A stretch of DNA of 35,057 bases from Pseudomonadota bacterium (GTDB lineage: Bacteria > Pseudomonadota > Gammaproteobacteria > Burkholderiales > Rhodocyclaceae): positions 1 to 35,057 of the forward strand of contig JAGTRY010000029.1 of assembly GCA_018262235.1 (NCBI GenBank). The letters run 5' to 3'. Position numbers and translations under genes: made by a program. How positions within the stretch are numbered: the stretch's first letter is position 1; the number at the start of each line of letters is the position of its first letter. This document shows positions 26,622 to 33,709 of the stretch, piece after piece. The notes under the pieces are model-generated. The model saw nothing but the letters and a program-made list of their open reading frames with translations. It had not been told where the DNA came from and did not search any database.

Positions 26622-27425
26622 TCAGTAGGTGCTGCGGGTCTTGACGGAAGTTGCGCCACCAGTCACCTCGGCCAGCGCATCACTCATGGCCTTGGTAAAC
26701 AGCATGGTATCAACGGCAATGGCAACGAAATTCGCGCCTTGCGCCATGTAGTGCTTGGCCGTGACCGGATTGGTCGCCAGGATGCCAGCCGCCTTTCCCT
26801 TGGCGCGGACATGCCGAATGGCTTTCTCGATGGCGCCGCGGACTTCCGGATGATCTGCGTCGTCAATATGCCCCATCGACGCGGATAGATCCGCTGGGCC
26901 AATAAAGACGCCATCGACCCCTTCAACCTGGACAATTTCATCGAGGTTCTGCAGGCCGCGTACAGATTCCACCTGCACCAGCAGACACAGCTGTTCTTCA
27001 ACGGCCGCCGAGTAATCGGCAATCCGTCCCCAGCGGGCCGCCCGCGCCACCACAGCGCCCACTCCGCGAATCCCGCGTGGTGCATAACGCATGGCACTGA
27101 CCAGATCACGTGCATCCTGTGCGGTATCCACCATCGGTACAAGCAGGGTCTGGGCTCCGATATCCAGCACTTGCTTGATCAGGGCCGGGTCCTTGTTGAC
27201 CGGGCGAACCACTGCATGACTGGGATAAGGCGCGACGGCCTGCAATTGCGCCAGCAAAGTCGGCACATCGTTGGGGCCGTGTTCTCCATCCACGAGCAGC
27301 CAGTCGTAACCGGAAGTAGCTGCTATCTCGGCCGTATAGGCGTTGGCACAGGAGAGCCAGAGGCCCAATTGGGTACGACCGGCCTTGATGGCTTCTTTGA
27401 AGGTGTTTTGAGGGATATGCATCAT
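26622..27425 (-). CDS. rhmA: 2-keto-3-deoxy-L-rhamnonate aldolase (HpcH/HpaI family)
   Basis: The 267-residue class II aldolase matches E. coli RhmA (YfaU) closely along its length, judged from memory: [33 protein letters not shown] (His49), [43 protein letters not shown] (metal Glu) and [14 protein letters not shown] (metal Asp). It cleaves 2-keto-3-deoxy-L-rhamnonate to pyruvate and L-lactaldehyde in the cytoplasm using a divalent metal. It is the last gene of the minus-strand rhamnonate operon, 202 bases after fucO, and a terminator follows. Two adjacent ATG codons (27425 and 27422) are possible starts, and only a weak GGGT precedes them, so translation may be modest. Confidence 0.95.
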   Translation of the reverse strand: MMHIPQNTFKEAIKAGRTQLGLWLSCANAYTAEIAATSGYDWLLVDGEHGPNDVPTLLAQLQAVAPYPSHAVVRPVNKDPALIKQVLDIGAQTLLVPMVDTAQDARDLVSAMRYAPRGIRGVGAVVARAARWGRIADYSAAVEEQLCLLVQVESVRGLQNLDEIVQVEGVDGVFIGPADLSASMGHIDDADHPEVRGAIEKAIRHVRAKGKAAGILATNPVTAKHYMAQGANFVAIAVDTMLFTKAMSDALAEVTGGATSVKTRSTY

Positions 27426-27512
27426 GATTTTTACCCGTAATGAAGGGATGTAAAAGTGTCCTACCCGCCGGAGTCAGCCCGTCCGGCAATCTGCTGTCGA
27501 CACCGACAAGTC

Positions 27513-27617
27513 GCTGTGGAACCCGGGATTGCCCGGGGGGTGATGGGTTCCACAGCCGGCTGTCAGCCGGATGAATCGAATTATCGTGCCCAGGCAGGGG
27601 GCGAAACAAAACGCCCC
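27513..27617 (-). promoter_or_regulatory. Structured fucO-rhmA spacer: 12-bp stem with nested CCCGGG pair, plus a second hairpin
   Basis: GCTGTGGAACCC (27513-27524) is exactly complementary to GGGTTCCACAGC (27545-27556); inside, CCCGGG at 27522-27527 faces CCCGGG at 27532-27537. A second stem, GGGGCG (27598-27603) with CGCCCC (27612-27617), lies just after the fucO stop. Neither has a T-tail, so they are more likely mRNA stabilisers or processing sites than terminators. Confidence 0.6.
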
Positions 27618-27627
27618 GCAACCGAGA

Positions 27628-28782
27628 TCAGTACATCTGTTGATACAGCGCGAGGATTTCGGCCTCGGTCACATCGCGCGGGTTTCCCGGCGTACACACA
27701 TCATTGAACGCCGCTGCAGCCAGTGCAGGCAAGTCGGCTTCCTTCACGCCGATATCCGCCAGACGCTGCGGAATGCCCACATCGATGCCCAGCTGGCGTA
27801 CGGCCATACATGCGGCCTGACGATATTGTTCCGGGCTCATCAGCTCCACGCCTTTGACCCCCATCGCCTTGGCGATATCGCGGAATTTTTCGCCGCAGGC
27901 CGACGCATTGAATTTCATCACGCCAGGCAACAACAAGGCATTCGCCACGCCATGCGGGGTATCGTAGAACGCCCCGAGCGGGTGTGCCATGCCGTGCACC
28001 AGCCCCAGACCCACGTTGGAAAACCCCATGCCGGCGATGTACTGTGCCAGACCCATCTTGTGACGTGCCTCCGCTGCGGATTCCAGGACCGATGCACGCA
28101 GGCTGTCGGCGATCAGCTCGATGGCCCTGAGCGTGAACATGTCGCTCATTTCCCACGCTCCTCGCGTCACATAGCCTTCGATGGCGTGGGTCAGCGCATC
28201 CATGCCGGTTGCGGCGGCCAGGGCCTGAGGCATCGACGCCATCATGTCGGAATCGACGATTGCGACGGTCGGAATATCGTGCGGATCGACACACACGAAT
28301 TTGCGCCGGTTCTCCTCGTCGGTCACCACATAGTTGATCGTCACTTCGGATGCCGTCCCAGCGGTCGTGGACACCGCGATCAAGGGCATTGCAGGATGCC
28401 GGGTCGGCGACAAGCCTTCGAGCGAGCGAACATCCTCGAACTGCGGGTTGGTCATGATGATGCCGATGGCTTTGGCGGTATCCATGGCGGATCCCCCACC
28501 GACTGCCAGAATGAAGTCCGCGCCACTTGCCTTGCAGGCAGCCACCCCGGCCTGAATGGTCGCGATGGTCGGATTCGGTTTGACGTCTGAAAAGATCGTA
28601 TAGGGAATGCCGGCTGCCTGGATCACCAACTCCACTTTTTCCACCGGCCCGACTCCGCGCAAGCCTTTGTCCGTAACCAGCAGGGCACGCATGAACCCGC
28701 GCCGGCTCACCTCTTCGGCAATCACCCCGATGCTGCCGGCACCGAAATACGAGGTTTCATTAAGAATGATGCGATTGACCAT
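27628..28782 (-). CDS. fucO: Iron-dependent alcohol dehydrogenase, lactaldehyde reductase (1,2-propanediol oxidoreductase)
   Basis: The 384-residue protein matches E. coli FucO from end to end by recalled sequence: VNRIILNETSYFGAGSIG, the dinucleotide motif GGGSAMDTAKAIG, RSLEGLSPTRHPAMPLIAVS, TTAGTASEVTINYVVTDEE, RRKFVCVDPHDIP, then the iron ligands in GMDALTHAIEGYV and GLVHGMAHPLGAFYDTPHG. It reduces L-lactaldehyde to L-1,2-propanediol with NADH. In E. coli it belongs to fucose/rhamnose metabolism; here it sits inside a rhamnonate operon, just before the aldolase that produces L-lactaldehyde. The start at 28782 has GGAGAGGCATC upstream; the ATG at 28800 does not. Oxygen-sensitive iron suggests use under low oxygen. 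Confidence 0.94.
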   Translation of the reverse strand: MVNRIILNETSYFGAGSIGVIAEEVSRRGFMRALLVTDKGLRGVGPVEKVELVIQAAGIPYTIFSDVKPNPTIATIQAGVAACKASGADFILAVGGGSAMDTAKAIGIIMTNPQFEDVRSLEGLSPTRHPAMPLIAVSTTAGTASEVTINYVVTDEENRRKFVCVDPHDIPTVAIVDSDMMASMPQALAAATGMDALTHAIEGYVTRGAWEMSDMFTLRAIELIADSLRASVLESAAEARHKMGLAQYIAGMGFSNVGLGLVHGMAHPLGAFYDTPHGVANALLLPGVMKFNASACGEKFRDIAKAMGVKGVELMSPEQYRQAACMAVRQLGIDVGIPQRLADIGVKEADLPALAAAAFNDVCTPGNPRDVTEAEILALYQQMY

Positions 28783-28810
28783 GATGCCTCTCCAGAACAA
28801 AAGGTTTCAG

Positions 28811-28838
28811 CCTGGCAAGCCCTGGCATATCTGCCAGG
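28811..28838 (-). promoter_or_regulatory. rhmT-fucO spacer hairpin with duplicated arm
   Basis: CCTGGCA (28821-28827) pairs with TGCCAGG (28832-28838) around a 4-base loop. CCTGGCA is present again at 28811-28817, so the TGCCAGG arm can pair with either copy, giving two alternative hairpins ahead of fucO. Confidence 0.5.
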
Positions 28839-28885
28839 AACTCGCCACCTGAATCTTCTCTTCGTTTCGTTAACAGATCCTCGAC

Positions 28886-30160
28886 TCAGCGTTTGTTCGG
28901 TTGAGCCTGAACCTTCTTGAGTGCCATGATTGCCGCAGCACCCACGATCGCCAACCCGGCAAGAGTCAGCAAACCAGCGGACTGGTTGGCAAATATCGAT
29001 TCGGCCTTGACCCGGATGAGTGGCGCGAGGAAACCACCGAATGCACCAAACATGTTGGTAAAGCCGATCCCGGCAGCCAGCGCAGCGCCCGACAACAAAC
29101 CCGTCGGCATGGTCCAGAAGACCGGCTGTACCGCAATGAAGCCGGCCGCGGCAAAACACAGTGCGATCAGCGCGACCAGCGGGCTGGCCAGCGCCGAGAC
29201 CCCGATACCCAGACCGGCAACCAGCAGGGTCAGGGCCGCTACATTGCGGCGCTCACCCGTCGCATCCGAATAGCGCGGGATGTAGTAAGTGCCGATCAGT
29301 GCAAAGACCCAGGGAATGCCAGTAACCAGAGACACGGCGAAGCCCACTTTCTGGCCCATGAGTGCTGCGACCTGAGTGGGCAGGAAGAAGATCAGGCCAT
29401 ACACGCTGATCTGGATCAGCATGTAGATAATTGCCAGATGCCATACCCGGGGATCGCGAACCGCATCACTGATACGGGAAGTGACCTTGGTAGTTTCTTC
29501 GCTGTTGAGCTGCGCAATCAGCACATCCTTTTCGTCCTCACTCAGGAAGCGGGCGTCGGCCGGATTGTCATCCAGATACAGGAAGGTCCACACCCCTGCC
29601 GCCATTGCCAGCAAGCCTTCGATCACGAACATCCAGAACCAGCCCGGATGCCCGCCAAAGCCATGCAGCTCAAGCAAGGCGCCTGACAGTGGCGAGCCCA
29701 GGGTGAGCGCCAGGGGAGCCCCCATGTAGAACAGGCCCATCACACTTGCCCGCGTACGTTGCGGGAACCATTGCGAGGTCAGATAGATCATGCCGGGGAA
29801 GAAGCCTGCCTCGGCAGCACCGAGCAGCGTGCGTACCGCGAGGAATTTGAATTCCGTATCGGCAACCGCCATTGCGGCAGACAGCAGCCCCCAGCAAAGT
29901 GTCGTCAAGCCGATCCATTTGCGCGCGCCGAACTTGTTCATCAACAGGTTGGCCGGAGCCCCCAGACAGGCGTAGGCGACGAAGAAAATCCCCGCACCAA
30001 GGGCGTAGGCATCATTGCTCAGTCCTGTATCCAGTTGATAGGCCTGTTTGGCGAAGCCGATGTTCGCGCGATCCAGAAATGCCAGCACATACAAGGTCAG
30101 CATGAACGGGATCAAACGCCAGCGCATTTTTGTTACGGTTTGTTCAAGAACTGTAGCCAT
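28886..30160 (-). CDS. rhmT: MFS transporter, L-rhamnonate permease (ACS/anion-cation symporter family)
   Basis: The 424-residue protein has 12 hydrophobic segments and strong similarity to E. coli RhmT (YfaV) as I recall it: RLIPFMLTLYVLAFLDRANI, GFAKQAYQLDTGLSNDAYAL, AEAGFFPGMIYLTSQWFPQR, GLFYMGAPLALTLGSPLSGA, HPGWFWMFVIEGLL and FLPTQVAALMGQKVGF. Family members import organic anions, such as sugar acids, with protons. As it is embedded between rhmD and fucO, uptake of L-rhamnonate is the expected role. AAGGAATCTGGTC precedes ATG 30160. A long stem-loop separates it from rhmD and may set its expression relative to rhmD. Confidence 0.93.
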   Translation of the reverse strand: MATVLEQTVTKMRWRLIPFMLTLYVLAFLDRANIGFAKQAYQLDTGLSNDAYALGAGIFFVAYACLGAPANLLMNKFGARKWIGLTTLCWGLLSAAMAVADTEFKFLAVRTLLGAAEAGFFPGMIYLTSQWFPQRTRASVMGLFYMGAPLALTLGSPLSGALLELHGFGGHPGWFWMFVIEGLLAMAAGVWTFLYLDDNPADARFLSEDEKDVLIAQLNSEETTKVTSRISDAVRDPRVWHLAIIYMLIQISVYGLIFFLPTQVAALMGQKVGFAVSLVTGIPWVFALIGTYYIPRYSDATGERRNVAALTLLVAGLGIGVSALASPLVALIALCFAAAGFIAVQPVFWTMPTGLLSGAALAAGIGFTNMFGAFGGFLAPLIRVKAESIFANQSAGLLTLAGLAIVGAAAIMALKKVQAQPNKR

Positions 30161-30195
30161 GACCAGATTCCTTTATCCAATTCTGATATTCGGGC

Positions 30196-30256
30196 CTGAT
30201 CCTGAGCGGTCTCGCCTGCGCGGCATGCGCAAGGCGAGACCGCATCCCAGGATCAG
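30196..30256 (-). promoter_or_regulatory. Long multi-segment stem-loop at the rhmD-rhmT junction
   Basis: Three nested perfect arms: CTGATCCTG (30196-30204) with CAGGATCAG (30248-30256); CGGTCTCGCCT (30207-30217) with AGGCGAGACCG (30232-30242); GCGC (30218-30221) with GCGC (30227-30230) around a 5-base loop. The outer arm overlaps the rhmD stop codon (30253-30255). No T-run follows, which argues for 3'-end protection of rhmD mRNA or attenuation rather than full termination. Confidence 0.75.
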
Positions 30257-31458
30257 TGCGAGTACGGCCGCGTCAATTTGCATTCCGGGTTCAGCTCTAC
30301 GCCGAAACCGGGCTTGTCGAGCACGGATTTGTGCATGCGGCCATTGACCGGTACTGGTTCGTCGAGCAGGATCGGATCGAATTGCGGACGCAGCGTGGAA
30401 CAATCCGGACTGGTCATCAGGAATTCACTGAAGGGCGTATTGGTAAAGGTAATCACCGCGTGGTGCGAATACACCGAGGAACCGTGCGGCACCACCAGTT
30501 GCCCGCGCGATTTGGCAATCGCCGCGATTTCCAGCAGCGTGGTCAAGCCACCACACCAACCCACATCGGGCTGGATGATGTCGATGCCGGTATCCGCCAG
30601 CGTGCGGAAGGATTGCAGCGTGCCATGGTGCTCACCGCTGGTCACGAGCATTCCCGGAGGCGCGTTGCGCTTGAGCACGGCGTAGCCTTCGTATTGCTGC
30701 GGAGGCAGGCACTCCTCGATCCATTTCAGGTTGTGCGGCGCACAAGCATAGGCAAGCTTGGTAGCGTAGTTCACATCCTGGCTCATCCAGCAATCGAGCA
30801 TCAGCCAGAAATCCGGGCCGCATTTCTCGCGGTATTCGGCAACCATCGCGGCATCCTTGCGAATGCCGGCGTCGCCATCATGAGGACCCCAGTGCGTAGG
30901 CATCTTGCCGCCGATGAACCCCATTTCCTTGGCCAGATCCGGACGAGCACCCGTGGCATAGAACTGGATTTCCTCACGCACAGCACCACCGAGCAGCTTG
31001 TAGACCGGCAGCCCGACCACCTTGCCGAACAAGTCCCACAAGGCCAGATCGACGCATGAAATGGTGTTCATGACCAGACCACCCGACCCCGAGTAGTACA
31101 TGGTGGCATTCATCATCTGATCCTGGATCAGCTTGATATCGGACACACACTTGCCTTCGATGAAGCGGTTGAGATGCTTCTCTACGATGAAACAGCCCAT
31201 TTCCCCGCCGGTGGAGACGGCGAAGCCCTTCACGCCATTGTCGGCTTCCACTTCCACGATCAGGGTGCCCAGCACGTTGATGCCAAATGATTGACGCGAC
31301 TGCTCGTATTCCTTGTATTTGCTCATCGGCGTGGCGATGTGATCGTCAATCCAATGCTTGCCGCCCTGGTCATGGTAATCCGCACCGCCACTACCCTTGA
31401 CCGCCGTAGCACCACCCATGAAATACGCGCGGACCTGTTTGATTTTCGGTAAAGCCAT
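30253..31458 (-). CDS. rhmD: L-rhamnonate dehydratase (enolase superfamily)
   Basis: The 401-residue protein belongs to the mandelate racemase/RhmD group. It contains [20 protein letters not shown] (RhmD N-terminal capping region), [21 protein letters not shown], metal-ligand strands ([30 protein letters not shown]), [14 protein letters not shown], and the catalytic-His loop [13 protein letters not shown]. It removes water from L-rhamnonate to give 2-keto-3-deoxy-L-rhamnonate using Mg2+ in the cytoplasm. It is the first structural gene of the operon and has an excellent Shine-Dalgarno sequence (AAGGAGAAATC). The IclR gene lies upstream in the same direction, 98 bases away. The gene order regulator-rhmD-rhmT-rhmA matches E. 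coli except for the added fucO. Confidence 0.96.
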   Translation of the reverse strand: MALPKIKQVRAYFMGGATAVKGSGGADYHDQGGKHWIDDHIATPMSKYKEYEQSRQSFGINVLGTLIVEVEADNGVKGFAVSTGGEMGCFIVEKHLNRFIEGKCVSDIKLIQDQMMNATMYYSGSGGLVMNTISCVDLALWDLFGKVVGLPVYKLLGGAVREEIQFYATGARPDLAKEMGFIGGKMPTHWGPHDGDAGIRKDAAMVAEYREKCGPDFWLMLDCWMSQDVNYATKLAYACAPHNLKWIEECLPPQQYEGYAVLKRNAPPGMLVTSGEHHGTLQSFRTLADTGIDIIQPDVGWCGGLTTLLEIAAIAKSRGQLVVPHGSSVYSHHAVITFTNTPFSEFLMTSPDCSTLRPQFDPILLDEPVPVNGRMHKSVLDKPGFGVELNPECKLTRPYSH

Positions 31459-31532
31459 GATTTCTCCTTCAATGTAATAAGTGTTTGAAGACTTGCTCTG
31501 CGTATCCAGAAATTTGTCTTTCTTGCTTTCGA

Positions 31533-31545
31533 CTCATGCCATGAG
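31533..31545. promoter_or_regulatory. CTCATG-C-CATGAG palindrome in the rhmR-rhmD gap
   Basis: A 13-bp perfect palindrome with a one-base centre, 75 bases ahead of the rhmD start and just after the rhmR stop. It is a candidate operator for the IclR regulator or a short hairpin in a read-through transcript. Confidence 0.4.
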
Positions 31546-31556
31546 CCATCACGACA

Positions 31557-32321
31557 TCAGCCGGTGAATCCCAGTTCTTTGGAAATGAGTGCAGCGGTAC
31601 GCATGACCTTTGCAGAGATCTCCTCCAGCTTTTCTCCATCGATTTGCAGCGTGGTACCCACGACGGAAATGGCCGCAGCAATCGTGTTGGTGGCGTCAAA
31701 AATCGGACATGCAATGCACCGCACATCCGCCAGATCTTCCTGATTGTCATAACTCCAGCCCCTGGACTTGATGACTGCCAGCTCGAAAAGCAGCTTCTCG
31801 GGGGTTGGAATGGATTGCGGCGTGGCCTGGACGAAACTCAGTTTGCTGACCATATCCCGCTGCTTGCCCGGATCGGCCCAGGCCAGCAGGCATTTGCCCA
31901 GACCGGAACGGTTCAGGGACAAGCGCTTGCCTTCCCAGGACCGCACCCGGATCGTGCCCTGCGATTCGATCTTGAGGATGTAATACGCACTGTCGCCATC
32001 AATCACCCCCAGGTGGCAGAGCAGCCCGGTGTCCTGCATCAAGGCCTGCAGATGCGGGCGCGCAATTTCGCGCATGTCCAGCTGGCCGGAAGCCTGTTCG
32101 CCGAACTCGATCAGCTTGATCCCCAGCCGGTACAACCCGTCCGGCCCTTGTGACAACAAGCGCAACTGCTTGAGTTCATCAAGCAGCAAGTACACCGAAC
32201 TCTTGGGCGCATTCAGCACAGGCAGGAGCGCACTGCCCTGGCAAGCCCCCTGCTCCGCGATGTACTCAAGAATGGCAACCGCCCGGTTCAGAGCCGGGAC
32301 CTTGCTTTCCCTGCAGTCCAT
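31557..32321 (-). CDS. rhmR: IclR-family transcriptional regulator of rhamnonate genes
   Basis: The 254-residue protein has an N-terminal winged helix-turn-helix (VPALNRAVAILEYIAEQGAC, PKSSVYLLLDELKQLRLLSQ) and a C-terminal IclR effector-binding domain (REIARPHLQALMQDTGLLCH, RSGLGKCLLAWADPG, DVRCIACPIFDATNTIAAAI with the conserved Cys). It is expected to bind L-rhamnonate or a pathway intermediate and control the operon downstream, as RhmR (YfaX) is believed to do in E. coli. ATG 32321 is chosen: AGGAG lies 10 bases upstream, and the in-frame start at 32357 falls in the promoter region. The 8-bp direct repeat at its own start codon suggests autoregulation. Confidence 0.92.
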   Translation of the reverse strand: MDCRESKVPALNRAVAILEYIAEQGACQGSALLPVLNAPKSSVYLLLDELKQLRLLSQGPDGLYRLGIKLIEFGEQASGQLDMREIARPHLQALMQDTGLLCHLGVIDGDSAYYILKIESQGTIRVRSWEGKRLSLNRSGLGKCLLAWADPGKQRDMVSKLSFVQATPQSIPTPEKLLFELAVIKSRGWSYDNQEDLADVRCIACPIFDATNTIAAAISVVGTTLQIDGEKLEEISAKVMRTAALISKELGFTG

Positions 32322-32323
32322 TC

Positions 32324-32351
32324 TATTGGACTCCTGTTTGATATATTGGAC
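32324..32351. promoter_or_regulatory. Direct repeat TATTGGAC x2, 20 bp apart, at the rhmR start
   Basis: TATTGGAC at 32324-32331 is repeated at 32344-32351. The 20-bp period puts both copies on the same face of the helix, as for a regulator binding in tandem. The repeats flank the rhmR Shine-Dalgarno sequence and are ahead of the divergent DUF2141 gene, so one site could serve both directions. Confidence 0.5.
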
Positions 32352-32606
32352 AGGCAAATTCTAGGTAGGGGCAAACCGGAATACAAGCGGGTTTTCCCGT
32401 ACAAGCCGGAAAACAGTGCAGAGAGAATGGAGTCGTTTGATGGCCGTGCCGACTCGCCACGCAGGCCAGCCCGGCCCCCAAGCCTGGCGTTTCATCCGCC
32501 TCCGGGTCATTTCAAACCGGGCATCTGTGCATCAATCGCAAAGGGACGGAATCCTGGCAGCCACAGTCTTAGCCTGCAGGCTCCCTTTCTCTTCATGGAG
32601 ACCCAC

Positions 32607-33014
32607 ATGCGAAACCTGTCCGTACTACTCATCCTGCTGACCAGCGCCAGTGCTCACGCCGCCAGTCTGACGGTCCACCTGAGCGGACTCCCCGACACGC
32701 AAGGCAATGTCATGCTGGCCGTCTATGCCTCTGAGGCTGCATACAAAGCCAAAGAGCCCTGCGCGAAAGCAAAATTGCCGGCCAACGGGGTCTTGCAGAA
32801 AGAATTCACCCATCTGTCGCCCGGGCAGTACCTGGTTTCGGTTTACCACGACGCCAACCAAAACGAAAAACTGGACCGCAATGCCTCCGGCATGCCTCTG
32901 GAAGCTTACGGTTTCAGCCAGAACCCGTCATCCCGATTCGGCCCGCCAGACTTCAACGCCGCAGCGGTACGCGTAGACAAGGAAAACACCCGCATCGAGA
33001 TCACGCTGGAATAA
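32607..33014 (+). CDS. DUF2141-family secreted protein
   Basis: The 135-residue protein opens with a signal peptide (MRNLSVLLILLTSASAHA, then ASLTVHLSGL). The mature part has the DUF2141 pattern: GNVMLAVYASEAAYKAKEP, FTHLSPGQYLVSVYHDANQN, EKLDRNASGMPLEAYGFSQN, ending FGPPDFNAAAVRV. DUF2141 proteins are periplasmic or secreted beta-sandwich proteins of unknown function. GGAG six bases upstream favours ATG 32607 over ATG 32595. It is transcribed away from rhmR, across a 285-bp gap that contains no other supported gene. No functional link to rhamnonate is evident. Confidence 0.88.
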   Translation: MRNLSVLLILLTSASAHAASLTVHLSGLPDTQGNVMLAVYASEAAYKAKEPCAKAKLPANGVLQKEFTHLSPGQYLVSVYHDANQNEKLDRNASGMPLEAYGFSQNPSSRFGPPDFNAAAVRVDKENTRIEITLE

Positions 33015-33403
33015 GCAGCCCCTGCCTCCGAGATGCCGGGCAAAACCGTGGCCTGGCAGTACGCCACATGGATTGCCCGCTTTTACACAAGAGGACAAGC
33101 AAGACATCGCCCGGATGACTTCTACGCCTGTCTGTACCGCGATGTTGAAGCATCCGATGTCATTCCGCTTCAGCCCCTTTATCCCCCCAAAACACCAAAG
33201 CTTGCTGGTCCGTAGCCCGCACTTTCTGAAGTGATGCCATGTGTGTGGAATCTGGCGAAAACGGGCGATCATGCCTTCAAGCCGAAAGCGATCATTTGCA
33301 GGATGAGTTCGGAGCACAGCGACAACCCACCGCCAACATTGGAAAAGCTCGTAGTGGCTTGCTGCGCGCCCTCGCCCTTGCTCCCGCCAGCACCATCGCC
33401 CCC
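33015..33403. other. Unassigned stretch between DUF2141 gene and the intI remnant
   Basis: Open frames exist on both strands (for example a minus-strand frame across 32928-33428), but no ribosome binding site, start or known motif supports any of them. Because it sits exactly where the body of the integron integrase should be, it probably replaced that body through deletion or insertion. Its origin is not recognisable to me. Confidence 0.4.
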
Positions 33404-33597
33404 AACCTCCGCCTTGCCCATCTCGCACGGATGGCGTTTGTCATGAAAAAGGATGAAGCGTTTGATCCAGTCCAGACATGCCTGCTCGGTGCGGATGCTG
33501 TAATGCTTCAGGCGCAGCCGCTCGCGCAGCTGATCCAGTAGCTTCGGTGCCGGGCTGCATCTGCGGGAGGCTTGTCAGCAAAAGTGTTATTGGTCAT
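33404..33597 (-). pseudogene. intI: Integron integrase (IntI) N-terminal remnant, frameshifted and truncated
   Basis: On the minus strand MTNNTFADKPPADAA reads from ATG 33597; then a one-base loss near 33550 shifts the frame, and homology resumes as PAPKLLDQLRERLRLKHYSI, RTEQACLDWIKRFILFHDKR and HPCEMGKAEV. This is the SAM-like N-terminal domain of IntI-type tyrosine recombinases (LLDQLRERIR..HYS.RTEQAY..W...FI.FH..RHP is the usual pattern). Similarity stops at 33404, before the catalytic Arg, His and Tyr residues, so the protein cannot recombine DNA. The missing base and lost C-terminus show decay. Its orientation, reading away from the cassette to its right, is that of a true integron platform. 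Confidence 0.85.
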
Positions 33598-33709
33598 CAT
33601 GACCAGAATTCAAGACGGCATGTCGATGTTTTGCATAGGGTTCTGTCTGATTCGACGTGTGTCCAATAAACCCATAAAAGGCCGTTTTGGCCTCGAATTC
33701 ACGTTAGGC
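33598..33709 (+). promoter_or_regulatory. Probable attI region ending in core site GTTAGGC (33703-33709)
   Basis: The stretch lies between the intI start and the first cassette, where attI and the cassette promoter are located in integrons. It ends with GTTAGGC, a perfect GTTRRRY recombination core. An AGGCC-GTTTT-GGCCT hairpin lies at about 33679-33693. attI sequences are not conserved, so the assignment rests on position and the core site. I cannot rule out that the core belongs to a preceding attC that has been lost. Confidence 0.6.

Noticed and set aside
27571-28590. Plus-strand frame opposite fucO
   Set aside because: Antisense shadow with His/Arg-rich composition and no motif.
32928-33428. 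Minus-strand 166-codon frame overlapping the DUF2141 3' end
   Set aside because: Composition is odd, it overlaps a well-supported gene, has no ribosome binding site or recognisable motif, and crosses the intI remnant in another frame.
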